Assembly: GCA_963666875.2 (NCBI GenBank)
Contig: CAXXPU010000012.1
Coordinates: forward strand, 69,789 to 133,788
Length of the DNA: 64,000 bases
Source of the DNA: G963662655 sp963666875
Lineage (GTDB): Bacteria > Cloacimonadota > Cloacimonadia > Cloacimonadales > JAIOQZ01
Direction of reading: 5' to 3'
How positions within the stretch are numbered: the first letter of the stretch is position 1; every line of letters starts with the position of its first letter. The notes beneath the pieces were generated by a model. The model searched no databases and was not told where the DNA came from. It saw only the letters and a list, made by a program, of their open reading frames with translations. Below, piece after piece: positions 44,532 to 53,143 of this stretch. Position numbers and translations under genes: made by a program.

Positions 44532-45599
44532 ATGAACAAAAAACGCGACAAAAAGAAGTTTTCACGGCAGAATGTTCGGCTCAGGAACCTGGATGCGGAC
44601 GATCTGGATGCCTTCTATACGGAGGAAATCAACGAGGAGAAGCGCGCCAGCAAGAAAGCGCCCGAGAAGGGAAAGCAGACGCTGAAATCGGACGTTAGGC
44701 TGGAAAAGGCACGGGTTCTGGAGGTGCAGACGAATCATGTCGCGATCGTTGAACTTGACGGAAAACCATTGCAGTGTACGATCAGCGGCAGGCTGAAGAA
44801 CCTGAATTTCGAGACGCGGAATCTGGTCTTCGCAGGCGACTGGGTGCACGTGGATCGTTCGCAGGACGATCCGCGCATCGAGGAAATCCTGCCGCGCGGA
44901 AATTCCCTCTCGCGGTTCTCGGAAGAAGAATTCCAGAAGGAGATCGTGGTTGCGGCAAATATCGATCAGGTGGTGATAACCTGCTCGTGGACGCAACCGG
45001 AGCTTCGATTGGGATTACTGGATCGCTATCTGTGCAGCGCCGGAATTGCGGAGATCGACGCGATCATCTGCGTGAACAAGATCGATCTGGCCGATTCACT
45101 CGGCGAGGTACGGAAGGCGTTCGAATACTACATGAACAGCGATTACATCGTCAGCCTGACTTCTGCAAAGACAGGCGAGGGGATCGACGAACTGCGCAAT
45201 ATGCTGATCGGAAAGCAAACGGTGTTTTCCGGGCATTCCGGCGTGGGGAAGACCTCGCTGATCAACAGCCTGCACCCGAATTACGACGCTGAGGTGTCGC
45301 ACATCAGCGAATCGACGGGCAAGGGTCGGCACACGACCACCAGAACCTGCCTGATTCCGTTCTCATTTGGCGGGTATCTGGTCGATACGCCTGGTATCAA
45401 GACGTTCGGTTTGCATCGCAACGATCAGGATGTACTGCCGCATGTATTTCCCGGATTCGCTCGTTTTGCGGTGGGATGCAGGTTCAGCGACTGCACCCAT
45501 ACCCACGAGACGGAATGCGGCGTGAAAGACGCGGTCGAGCGGGGCGATATCCCGCAGCCGCGCTATGAATCGTATCTGAGGATCATGGAATCATTATGA
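44532..45599 (+). CDS. rsgA: Small ribosomal subunit biogenesis GTPase RsgA
   Basis: 355 residues from the ATG at 44532; the 13 codons upstream lie in a REP-like repeat and are excluded. An OB-fold domain (about 45-115) precedes a circularly permuted GTPase. Motif order is G4 CVNKIDLADS, G5 SLTSAKTGEG, G1 SGHSGVGKTSLIN, G2 (TTT in RHTTTRT) and G3 DTPGIKTFGL, the diagnostic permutation. The C-terminal zinc finger uses CRFSDCTHTHETEC. RsgA matures the 30S subunit. The unusually Lys/Arg/Asp-rich N-terminal stretch of about 40 residues is longer than in E. coli. Its stop overlaps nadK by 4 nt. Confidence 0.94.
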   Translation: MNKKRDKKKFSRQNVRLRNLDADDLDAFYTEEINEEKRASKKAPEKGKQTLKSDVRLEKARVLEVQTNHVAIVELDGKPLQCTISGRLKNLNFETRNLVFAGDWVHVDRSQDDPRIEEILPRGNSLSRFSEEEFQKEIVVAANIDQVVITCSWTQPELRLGLLDRYLCSAGIAEIDAIICVNKIDLADSLGEVRKAFEYYMNSDYIVSLTSAKTGEGIDELRNMLIGKQTVFSGHSGVGKTSLINSLHPNYDAEVSHISESTGKGRHTTTRTCLIPFSFGGYLVDTPGIKTFGLHRNDQDVLPHVFPGFARFAVGCRFSDCTHTHETECGVKDAVERGDIPQPRYESYLRIMESL

Positions 45600-46459
45600 A
45601 AAAGCGTGTTTGCATCTATCTGAATCCTTATTACCCGAAGCCGGCGTGTGTCATCGATGTTCTGAAAGGGCTGATCGAAGAGATTCCGCTCGACCTCTAC
45701 GGGCTGGAAGAACAGAGGGAATTACTGCCCGATTTCGTCAAGCCGGTTACTGTCGATGAGGCGAAGAAGATATCGCTCGACTGGATTTTCGTGTTCGGCG
45801 GCGATGGAACCATTCTCCGTTCGGTTCACTTCTCGCTGGATACGAAAACGCCGATCCTGGGCATCAATCTCGGCAGACGCGGTTTCTTGTCCGATGTGTC
45901 GCTCAAGGAGCTGCACAAGTCGGTCTGGAAGCTTCTGGAAGGCAAATATACCATCCAGGAGCGGATGCTGCTTCGTGCGGTAGTCCGACGGGACGCCAAG
46001 AACATCTATCGCGGTCTGGCGCTCAACGACGTGATCGTCCACAAGGGTAAAAACCCCACGTTGATCGACGTCCGATTGTGCGTGGATCGCAGGTTTGTGC
46101 TCGAAGCGCGTTGCGACGGCATGATCGCCTCAAGCCCGACCGGTTCGACCGCATATTCGCTCTCCGCGGGTGGGCCCATCCTTTCGCCGGTGATGGAAGC
46201 GATCGTGGTCGCGCCGCTCAATCCGCACGTGATGTCGATCCGGCCGCTGCTCTTCTCGGCGACTGATTCCATCAGTTTCCGTCTGGCGCGTTCACATGGA
46301 GAGAGCATGCTTCAACTGGACGGTCAGAACGTCCTGGAATTGCACAATCGTGACGATATTCTGATCACTGCCGCGACGAAGAAAGTTTGTTTCGTCAAGC
46401 TCTCCAATAAAACGTTTTATCAGATTCTTCGCAAGAAGATGCACATGGGACGAGTATGA
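45596..46459 (+). CDS. nadK: NAD kinase
   Basis: 287 residues; phosphorylates NAD to NADP with ATP. The signature GGDGT is in FVFGGDGTILRS (residues about 64-73), followed by GINLGRRGFLSDV and the later motif DGMIASSPTGSTAYSLSAGGPI, both diagnostic. The C-terminal part LFSATDSISFRL ... LDGQNVLEL is normal. ATG overlaps the rsgA stop, and its own stop overlaps recN, so the three genes are translationally coupled. Confidence 0.95.
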   Translation: MKKRVCIYLNPYYPKPACVIDVLKGLIEEIPLDLYGLEEQRELLPDFVKPVTVDEAKKISLDWIFVFGGDGTILRSVHFSLDTKTPILGINLGRRGFLSDVSLKELHKSVWKLLEGKYTIQERMLLRAVVRRDAKNIYRGLALNDVIVHKGKNPTLIDVRLCVDRRFVLEARCDGMIASSPTGSTAYSLSAGGPILSPVMEAIVVAPLNPHVMSIRPLLFSATDSISFRLARSHGESMLQLDGQNVLELHNRDDILITAATKKVCFVKLSNKTFYQILRKKMHMGRV

Positions 46460-48132
46460 TCAAATCATTGCGTATCAGGAACTTCGTGCTGGTTCGTGAC
46501 ATGGAACTGCACTTCGATAAAGGACTTCACGTGCTGACCGGCGAGACCGGCGCCGGTAAGTCGGTGATCGCGGGCGCCATTGCGGTGATCATGGGTTCGC
46601 CCGTACGCGCCGAGATGCTCTACGATCCCGAAAAACCCGCCTGGCTGGAAGCCACCTTTGAGCCGGATTCGGGCGATGCGGAGCTACTCGAACTGATGCG
46701 AAAGCACGAAATCGAGCTATCCGACGGTGAGATTTTCTTCGGCAAGGAGATCACCGTTAAAAGTAGCGGCAAGAGCTTCATCAACGGACGCCGCGTCACC
46801 GCCTCGATTATCCGCGAGTTCCACGACTGTCTGATCGACTACAGCCGACAGAGCGATCAATCGCTGCTGTTCGATATTCGGCACCAGCTCGACGTTCTCG
46901 ACCGGTTTGGCGAACTGGTCTCAGCGCGAAACAAATACCTTCAGACCTTTCGCCAGGCGCAGAAGTTGCAGAAAGACCTCCGGCGGATGCAGGACGAGGA
47001 GGCGGCGCAGCGGGAACGTGTCGCGCTCTATCGCTACCAGGTGGAAGAGCTTGAAGCGCTCGACCTCCGGGAGGGCGAGGACGACAGTTTGCAGGCTGAA
47101 TTGAACCTCTTGCAGCACACGGAGGATATCCAGCGGATCGCGGACGAGATCGAGCAGGAGGTTTTCGAATCGGAGAACTCGGTTTTCGACCGTGTGCAGT
47201 CGTACATCAAGGAACTCACGGACTACGAGAAGGACAACGAAGGGATCGCGAACGCCAATATCGCCCTCCGCGATGCACTCGCAAATCTCGACGCCGCCGT
47301 GCAGGAAATGCGGGTGGTGCGGGACTCTCTGGAGACCGATCCCGGAAGACTTACCGGTATCGAGGACCGCATCAACCAGATCAATCGTTTCAAACAGAAG
47401 TATCACTGCGACCTGGACGGAATATTCATATATCTTCGGAAGATCCAGGGCGAAATCGATAACTACAAGACCCATACCGGTGAAATCGAGAAACTGCAAA
47501 GCGAGCTTGCCGACACGCTCGGAAAGCTGAAGAAACAGGCGGAAGCACTCTCGAAGGCGCGAAGGAAAAAAGCGGAGGAATTCAGCCGTCAGCTCGAGAA
47601 GGATCTGAAGCGGCTGGCGATTCCGGAAGCCGTTTTCAGCATCGAGTTCCACGATCCAAGCGACTACTCGGAGACCGGGATTGATCGCATCGAATACCTG
47701 TTCTCGGCGAACCGTGGCGTGAAGCCGCATCTGCTGCGTCAGGTCGCTTCCGGCGGCGAGCTTTCGCGCGTGCATCTCACCATCATGAAGATACTTGCGG
47801 AAAAGGATGCTGGAAAGACAATCATCTTCGACGAGGTCGATACGGGGATCGGCGGAAAGACGGGCGACGTGCTCGGCGAATACATACGCAGCATCAGCGA
47901 TTTCCACCAGATCATCTGCATTACGCACCTTCCGCAGGTGGCATCCTACGCAAAAAAGCACCTTGCGATAGAAAAAGTTATTGACTCTGAACATACCGAG
48001 ATTCAAATAAGAAATTTAGATGCGGATGGCAGTATCAGAGAGATTGCGCGAATGCTGTCCGGTGACCAGAGTGCGCTTGCACTCGAACATGCAAGAGAAT
48101 TACGAACAAAAAATAATGTGAGGAACGAATGA
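46456..48132 (+). CDS. recN: DNA repair protein RecN
   Basis: 558 residues, SMC-like ATPase of double-strand break repair. Walker A is GETGAGKS at about 31-38. The middle (about 150-370) is a long coiled coil (LQKDLRRMQDEEAAQRERVALYRYQVEELEAL and onward). The C-terminal half has the ABC signature VASGGELSRVHLTIMKIL and Walker B KTIIFDEVDTGIGGKTGD, then ITHLPQVASYAKKHLAIEK. Length matches the family. The start overlaps the nadK stop by 4 nt. A nadK-recN pairing is also seen in other bacteria. Confidence 0.95.
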   Translation: MIKSLRIRNFVLVRDMELHFDKGLHVLTGETGAGKSVIAGAIAVIMGSPVRAEMLYDPEKPAWLEATFEPDSGDAELLELMRKHEIELSDGEIFFGKEITVKSSGKSFINGRRVTASIIREFHDCLIDYSRQSDQSLLFDIRHQLDVLDRFGELVSARNKYLQTFRQAQKLQKDLRRMQDEEAAQRERVALYRYQVEELEALDLREGEDDSLQAELNLLQHTEDIQRIADEIEQEVFESENSVFDRVQSYIKELTDYEKDNEGIANANIALRDALANLDAAVQEMRVVRDSLETDPGRLTGIEDRINQINRFKQKYHCDLDGIFIYLRKIQGEIDNYKTHTGEIEKLQSELADTLGKLKKQAEALSKARRKKAEEFSRQLEKDLKRLAIPEAVFSIEFHDPSDYSETGIDRIEYLFSANRGVKPHLLRQVASGGELSRVHLTIMKILAEKDAGKTIIFDEVDTGIGGKTGDVLGEYIRSISDFHQIICITHLPQVASYAKKHLAIEKVIDSEHTEIQIRNLDADGSIREIARMLSGDQSALALEHARELRTKNNVRNE

Positions 48133-49064
48133 TCAGCTTACGACGTAAATACAAAATGTATATCGTGATCGGTATCGTCTTACTTTCCATTTTTATTGCC
48201 CTGAGATTTTCCAACGTCATGGACGTCTTCGGCAAAAAACAGGTAACCAATCTCGACAAGCTGGAAGTGACCAAGGATTTCGAGAAGAAGGAAAACTTCA
48301 GAAAGATCGAAATATCCTACAATATCAAGGATTACGAGGAATTTACGGCACAGATTGAAGGCCTCAAGAGTGAATTCGAGATCGAAGAAGAATACTTCGA
48401 CGACGAGAAGGGAAAATACTGTGTCGCCATTCTCAATTTCCCGGATTCGCTTGCGACGGAAATTACCGCCCGTCTTCGCGCGATTCCAGGCAGCAACGAC
48501 TATCAGATCGAAACGCAGAAGACCCCGCCACCACTCAACATCGAAGACCACAAGCTCAATTACGAGTTCTTGAAAGATCGTCTTCAACGCAGTATGGAAG
48601 TGACAACCACTGCGGATAATCTGACTCGTCTCGAAGGCAGAATGGCCAAGGTGCAGGCATCGATCGACAGCTTGAATATGGTGGAAGAACGCTATCTGAT
48701 GAACAAAGAAACCGCAACGGTTCTGGTCAAGGTGCTGATTAGCGCATCGACCGGAACGACCGTGATCCAGAAAGTTCTCTCCTTCGTGAAGAACTTTGTG
48801 CTCGCGTTCATCTTCCTGACCGTGCTTTTCTTCCTGATTTACTTCGGTCTCTCCATCATTCTGCGGCTTATGTCGTATTTCGGTATCCGGACCTCGCGTT
48901 CCAGCGGATCCGGCGGCTATAACTATTACAACAAGAAAGGCTACGGCAGCTACGGCTACGGTGGTTACGGCTACGGTGGTTACGGCAGCTACGGCCGCAG
49001 ACGTAAAGTCAAACGTATCTACAAAAACAAGGACGAAGAATCGAAGGATAAGGAAGAAGATTGA
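48129..49064 (+). CDS. DUF4349-like membrane protein with Gly/Tyr-rich tail
   Basis: 311 residues. A short N-terminal membrane segment (about 10-28, MYIVIGIVLLSIFIALRF) is followed by an extracytoplasmic region and a coiled coil (about 150-200, RLEGRMAKVQASIDSLNMVEERYL). A strong transmembrane helix follows (about 220-250). The order of beta-domain, coiled coil and C-terminal membrane helix resembles DUF4349 proteins. The tail (about 258-292) is very rich in Gly and Tyr (GYGSYGYGGYGYGGYGSYG) and the end is highly charged. It overlaps recN and the next gene by 4 nt each. The function is unknown. Confidence 0.55.
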   Translation: MISLRRKYKMYIVIGIVLLSIFIALRFSNVMDVFGKKQVTNLDKLEVTKDFEKKENFRKIEISYNIKDYEEFTAQIEGLKSEFEIEEEYFDDEKGKYCVAILNFPDSLATEITARLRAIPGSNDYQIETQKTPPPLNIEDHKLNYEFLKDRLQRSMEVTTTADNLTRLEGRMAKVQASIDSLNMVEERYLMNKETATVLVKVLISASTGTTVIQKVLSFVKNFVLAFIFLTVLFFLIYFGLSIILRLMSYFGIRTSRSSGSGGYNYYNKKGYGSYGYGGYGYGGYGSYGRRRKVKRIYKNKDEESKDKEED

Positions 49065-49309
49065 ACGAAATCTGGTGGTTCCTGATCGGGATTCTGTTTC
49101 TGATCGGCGAGATTGTCGGTCGCGGATACCTGCTTCTGAGCCTCGGTTTCGCATCCATCATCGCCGGACTGATATCGCTTCGATTTCTGAATCCCTTCAT
49201 TCAGGTGATTGCGTTCGCGGTTCTCACGGCAATATTCTTCACGTTCATTCGTAAATATGCAGACCGGTTCATCGTGACCGGAGCGAAGAAGCAACCAACA
49301 GGAGGTTGA
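49061..49309 (+). CDS. Small NfeD-like membrane protein
   Basis: 82 residues from a TTG that overlaps the preceding stop (TTGA). Two or three hydrophobic helices: IWWFLIGILFLIGEIVGRGYLLLSLGFASIIAGLISL and IQVIAFAVLTAIFFTFI. The pattern W-x-x-x-G-I-x-x-L-I-x-E followed by a Gly/Ala-rich second helix is that of the membrane part of NfeD proteins, without the C-terminal OB domain. NfeD proteins act with stomatin or membrane proteases, but none is encoded here. It is the last gene of the rsgA-to-NfeD run and ends just before eno. Confidence 0.55.
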   Translation: MNEIWWFLIGILFLIGEIVGRGYLLLSLGFASIIAGLISLRFLNPFIQVIAFAVLTAIFFTFIRKYADRFIVTGAKKQPTGG

Positions 49310-49310
49310 T

Positions 49311-50591
49311 ATGTCAGAAATTATTGGTGTATATGCACGAGAAATACTGGATTCCCGCGGGAATCCCACCGTCGAAGTGGAGGTCATGCTCGAATCTGGA
49401 ATCTACGGCCGTGCCGCAGTTCCGAGCGGTGCATCGACCGGCGAGCATGAAGCCGTCGAACTTCGCGACGAAGATCCCGAACGCTACGGCGGCAAGGGTG
49501 TCCTCACCGCGGTTCAGAACGTCAACGATATTATCGGACCGGAGCTGCTCGGCTTCGATGCCCACGACCAGAAAGAGATCGACGCCATGATGATCGAGCT
49601 GGACGGCACGGAGAACAAGGGACGTCTGGGCGCGAACGCCATCCTCGGCGTATCGCTCGCCTGCGCGCGCGCAATGTCGCTGGAACTTGGAATGCCGCTC
49701 TACCGCTACATCGGCGGAACCAACGCGTCGGTGATCCCGGTTCCCATGGCGAACATCATGAATGGCGGAAAGCACGCCGACAACAACGTCGATCTGCAGG
49801 AATTCATGGTGATGCCGCTGGGCGCGCCGGACTTCAGAACAGGCTTGCAGATGGCGGCGGAAGTATTCCACTCGCTCAAAAAGTTCCTCAAGAAGGGCGG
49901 CTACAGCACTGCGGTCGGCGACGAAGGCGGTTTCGCACCCAACCTTAAATCCAACGAAGAAGCGCTCGATTTCATCGTGAAGGCGATCGAACTCGCCGGC
50001 TACAAGCCGGGTGAGGATATCTTCATCGCGCTCGATCCGGCTTCCTCGGAGTTCTTCGTCGATGGCAAGTACCAGCTCAAGGCAGAGAATGCGAGCCTCA
50101 CGTCCGCCGAGATGGTCGATTACTACGCCAATATGGTCGCCAAATACCCGATCGTGTCCATCGAGGACGGTCTGGCAGAAGACGACTGGGACGGTTGGAA
50201 GCTGATGACGCAGAAGCTCGGTAAAAAGATCCAGATCGTGGGCGACGATCTCTTTGTGACCAATGTCAAGCGCCTCGCGCGCGGTATCGAGGAAAAGGCA
50301 GCCAATTCGATCCTGATTAAGCTCAACCAGATCGGTACGCTGACCGAGACCCTCGACACCATCGAACTGGCGAAGCGGCACAACTTCACCAACGTCATCT
50401 CGCACCGCAGCGGCGAAACCTGCGATTCGTTCATCGCGGACCTCGCTGTCGCCGTGAACGCCGGACAGATCAAGACCGGTTCGATCTGCCGCAGCGAACG
50501 TATCGCGAAGTACAACCAGCTCCTTCGCATCGAAGAGGAACTCGGCTCTGCTGCGCAATACCTCGGCAAGGGCGTTTTCTACAACCTGTAA
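49311..50591 (+). CDS. eno: Enolase
   Basis: 426 residues; converts 2-phosphoglycerate to phosphoenolpyruvate in glycolysis. Motifs: AREILDSRGNPTVEVEV, the loop PSGASTGEHEAVELRD, the metal ligands in EDGLAEDDWDGW and VGDDLFVTN, the catalytic Lys in ILIKLNQIGTLTET, and the signature SHRSGET. The length is normal. CAGGAGG precedes the ATG. The gene starts next to the NfeD-like stop codon and ends at a clear terminator. Confidence 0.97.
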   Translation: MSEIIGVYAREILDSRGNPTVEVEVMLESGIYGRAAVPSGASTGEHEAVELRDEDPERYGGKGVLTAVQNVNDIIGPELLGFDAHDQKEIDAMMIELDGTENKGRLGANAILGVSLACARAMSLELGMPLYRYIGGTNASVIPVPMANIMNGGKHADNNVDLQEFMVMPLGAPDFRTGLQMAAEVFHSLKKFLKKGGYSTAVGDEGGFAPNLKSNEEALDFIVKAIELAGYKPGEDIFIALDPASSEFFVDGKYQLKAENASLTSAEMVDYYANMVAKYPIVSIEDGLAEDDWDGWKLMTQKLGKKIQIVGDDLFVTNVKRLARGIEEKAANSILIKLNQIGTLTETLDTIELAKRHNFTNVISHRSGETCDSFIADLAVAVNAGQIKTGSICRSERIAKYNQLLRIEEELGSAAQYLGKGVFYNL

Positions 50592-50619
50592 AGGATTGTC
50601 GCTAAACAAACTATATACA

Positions 50620-50672
50620 AGCTCTCATTCTAATCCTGATGGAAACGGGATGAAAATGAGAGCTGTTTTTTA
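50620..50672 (+). terminator. Rho-independent terminator of eno
   Basis: AGCTCTCATT (50620-50629) pairs with AATGAGAGCT (50655-50664), followed by GTTTTTT. The loop contains a further TCC/GGA pairing. Confidence 0.85.
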
Positions 50673-50792
50673 CATTGCGGTCATATTCATCGCTGTAAGC
50701 GCTTATTTCCGAGCGGCGTGAGATTATCCGACCTTTGATGTGCGCCCGGCGGTCACGCGCTACGAGACAAGAGAGATGCAGAACCGAATATC

Positions 50793-50840
50793 GGCGGATC
50801 AATAGATCACCAAACCGATTACACCGTTTGGTAATCCGCC
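50793..50840. repeat. Nested inverted repeat between eno and the response regulator gene
   Basis: GGCGGAT (50793-50799) pairs with ATCCGCC (50834-50840). Inside it ACCAAAC (50809-50815) pairs with GTTTGGT (50826-50832). No T-run follows, so a terminator is unlikely. Confidence 0.5.
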
Positions 50841-50951
50841 TGCTGGAGGACAAAATCGGCGTTGTCTGGGAGGATTTCTCCACCTATATTATCCTTGTGA
50901 AATGAAATTGATGTATTCCGTTAAATATGAAAAGACTGGAGCGATACGGCA

Positions 50952-52427
50952 ATGATATTACTGGGAGACAAGCGAACCAAGTCGTTGAAGATATTACGGC
51001 GCGTCATCGTCAAACCGCATCGTATTGAACTGCGCATCGTCGATTACCGTGTGTCCTCCTATTTGATGTATCTCGATAATGATTCGATCCTCATCTCCGA
51101 ATTCGAACCGAAGATGTACAACAACCTGCTCGAACACTTCTCGGAATTTACCATGTATCTGTCCGAACTGATCGGCTTCGAGCGACTCGACCATACCTTC
51201 AAGTCGGAGCTCCTGGAAGAGACGACCTACAAAAATACCAAAGCCTATCGACTGAGCGTACCTGAGCTTGTGGATACCAAGTCATCCCGCTACGTGATCA
51301 AGCCGCTTCTGTCCGACAATGTTGCGATCCGGTTCAAGCTGAAGGATATGCCGCAGTTCAGGAGGGTGGAGGAGATCACCGAGGATAGGCTGGTCATTAC
51401 CGGCAGCTATGCCCATTTCCGCTCGGAGTACGGCAAGGAAGTTTCCGGACTGGAGCTGAAGCTTCCCTTCGAGCGCGTGGTGTTCTCGGCTGTCTTCCAG
51501 CATCTCGGGGGCGATAAATACGCCTTCGAAGAAAACATGAACGATACCGAAATGCGCAGCCTGTTGTATCAGTATGCCGAGATGGATTTCGCCGACAAGA
51601 ACAAGCTATCCCACTACGATATCCACAAAAAGGCGGAAGAACAGCCGAAAGATACGGCGGAGAGGCAGCGTAGCGTGGTGTTGCTGGTTGACGACAAGCC
51701 GGTGGTGACCGACATCGTGCGACAGATGCTGGAGAGCAAGACCGATTACGAGGTGATCGTCTCCAACGACAGCACCAGGACCATGGAGTTGGTCATCGAA
51801 CACGAACCGGACGTCATTCTGCTGGACATGAAGATGCCCGAAATGAGCGGAATGGAGGTCGCGCAGCTCCTGAAAGAAAAGCGGATAACCGCCCGGATCC
51901 CGATCATTTTCATGACCGCTTTCAACGATATGAGGACCTTCAATGAAGCCGCTGAACTCGGCGTTGCCGGTTATCTGTTGAAGCCTATCGATTCCAAGAA
52001 GCTGGTCGCGAAACTGAAAGAGGTGATCACGGGCAAGCAGAAGACGAGCTTCGATTTGAAAAACACCACGATGTACATCTGCTCAGACGATGAGAGCTTC
52101 AGTCACGAGCTTCAGTCAACGTTGCGAGATCGCGAGGTTGAAGCACGGCATTTTCGCTCCATGGAAGACATGATCCGCGACAAGGTCGATGCGGATATCA
52201 GCGTGATCTTTATAAAGATGAAGGGTCACGGCGGGATGTCGCTTTCCATCGTGAACACGACCCGCAGAAGGGATCAACTCAAGAATGCCTACATCATCGT
52301 ATATCCGCAAAAAGAATCGGAATTAAAACTGTTAAAAGCCTTGAACGATCCGCGGCTGATCACCCTCAATAATACGGTGGCAGCGGGTAAACTCGGATCG
52401 AAACTGGAAAAATACCTGGGAGTGTAA
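50952..52427 (+). CDS. Response regulator with N-terminal PilZ-like region, receiver and second degenerate receiver
   Basis: 491 residues. The N-terminal 230 residues are a beta-rich domain (VAIRFKLKDMPQFRRVEEITEDRLVITGSY) that could be PilZ-like but lacks a clear RxxxR c-di-GMP motif. A canonical receiver follows (about 238-360): VVLLVDDKPVVTD, phospho-acceptor Asp in DVILLDMKMPEMSG, IIFMTAFN (Thr) and YLLKPID (Lys). The last 110 residues (TTMYICSDDESFSHEL ... ISVIFIKMKGHGG) look like a second receiver that has lost its phospho-acceptor Asp. No DNA-binding output is present. The next gene starts 2 nt after the stop. Confidence 0.72.
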   Translation: MILLGDKRTKSLKILRRVIVKPHRIELRIVDYRVSSYLMYLDNDSILISEFEPKMYNNLLEHFSEFTMYLSELIGFERLDHTFKSELLEETTYKNTKAYRLSVPELVDTKSSRYVIKPLLSDNVAIRFKLKDMPQFRRVEEITEDRLVITGSYAHFRSEYGKEVSGLELKLPFERVVFSAVFQHLGGDKYAFEENMNDTEMRSLLYQYAEMDFADKNKLSHYDIHKKAEEQPKDTAERQRSVVLLVDDKPVVTDIVRQMLESKTDYEVIVSNDSTRTMELVIEHEPDVILLDMKMPEMSGMEVAQLLKEKRITARIPIIFMTAFNDMRTFNEAAELGVAGYLLKPIDSKKLVAKLKEVITGKQKTSFDLKNTTMYICSDDESFSHELQSTLRDREVEARHFRSMEDMIRDKVDADISVIFIKMKGHGGMSLSIVNTTRRRDQLKNAYIIVYPQKESELKLLKALNDPRLITLNNTVAAGKLGSKLEKYLGV

Positions 52428-52429
52428 TT

Positions 52430-53032
52430 ATGAAATGGGTTCTGCCAATACTTGCCTTCGCGCTGATCTTGACTGGCTGTGACAGCTCCGGTGAGCTGCG
52501 CGTCAAGAACGACACGAAACACTTACTGTTCTTCACGATCGACGGATCGTCCTACGAGGTGCCGGACAGCGGTTCGGTAACGGTCGAGCTCGATGTCGAT
52601 AAGGACTGGGAGATATTCGATACCAATGCGAAGAACTACGATCTGCTTATCGAGGGAGAGACCTTTCTGATCTATGCCGGATCCACCAGCGGCTACACCA
52701 ATGAAACGCAAGTTGAAATCGAAGACGGCAAGACGCTCGACGTCTATGCGGCGCCTACGCACGCCTGCGTGAAGGTGATTAACAACTGCGATGTCGAGGT
52801 GGCTCGGGTGCTGTACGACAGATACAAAGACGGACTTCTGCAAGAGAACAATATCCCGATCTGCGACGAGGGTGTTCCGCCCGGAACGTCCTGGTATTAT
52901 CGGCTGACACCATCGTCCGATTCATCCGATATTTCCTACGCTTTCACGGTCGAACTGGAAGACGGCTCCAGCGTCCAGTATCCTGCCTCGATCCTGGATG
53001 TGGACGACCAATTTCTGATCGAATTGAACTAG
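52430..53032 (+). CDS. Lipoprotein of unknown function
   Basis: 200 residues. The lipoprotein signal is MKWVLPILAFALILTGC (Cys17). The mature part is beta-rich and acidic, with two similar halves: LRVKNDTKHLLFFTIDGSSYEVPDSGSVTVEL and CVKVINNCDVEVARVLYDRYKDGLLQ. Each looks like an Ig-like domain with a motif V-x-N-x-x-x-x-x-[LV]. It lies 2 nt after the response regulator gene and is surely co-transcribed. I do not recognise a family. Confidence 0.6.
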   Translation: MKWVLPILAFALILTGCDSSGELRVKNDTKHLLFFTIDGSSYEVPDSGSVTVELDVDKDWEIFDTNAKNYDLLIEGETFLIYAGSTSGYTNETQVEIEDGKTLDVYAAPTHACVKVINNCDVEVARVLYDRYKDGLLQENNIPICDEGVPPGTSWYYRLTPSSDSSDISYAFTVELEDGSSVQYPASILDVDDQFLIELN

Positions 53033-53041
53033 ACAGATAGG

Positions 53042-53118
53042 AATAACCCCCTTTATCCCATTATAGAGATACAGGTTTTCGTTCCGAAAACCTACACCTT
53101 CTCAGGGGGGTGAGAAAG
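53042..53118 (+). repeat. REP-like repeat interrupted by a 9-bp hairpin
   Basis: AATAACCCCCTTTATCCC (start of a forward copy) and CTCAGGGGGGTGAGAAAG (its end) are separated by about 40 bp. The interruption contains AGGTTTTCG (53073-53081) and CGAAAACCT (53085-53093), a perfect 9-bp stem with a 3-nt loop. Confidence 0.7.
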
Positions 53119-53143
53119 TGATCGGATCGTAAGCTTGTCCGTT

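Larger units (their letters stand above)
50592..50951. other. Intergenic region after eno with terminator, hairpin and possible gene debris
   Basis: Holds the eno terminator, then a stretch that reads (one frame) as a short signal-peptide-like sequence MKMRAVFYIAVIFIAVSAYF ending in TGA, an open DYPTFDVRPAVTRYETREMQ segment, and in another frame RLVIRLLEDKIGVVWEDFST up to a stop at about 50904. These look like fragments of a decayed gene. A nested hairpin lies at 50793-50840. No intact gene is supported. Confidence 0.4.

Noticed and set aside
46921..48006. 361-codon open frame antisense to recN
   Set aside because: Shadow of the RecN coiled-coil region; Leu/Arg-rich composition follows from codon bias of the sense strand.
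49314..50609. 431-codon open frame antisense to enolase
   Set aside because: It mirrors the eno gene and its protein has no recognisable domain or sensible composition; the enolase frame is certain.
50611..50883. 90-codon antisense frame after eno
   Set aside because: It runs through the eno terminator and the hairpin region and gives a Ser/Arg-rich sequence without domain.
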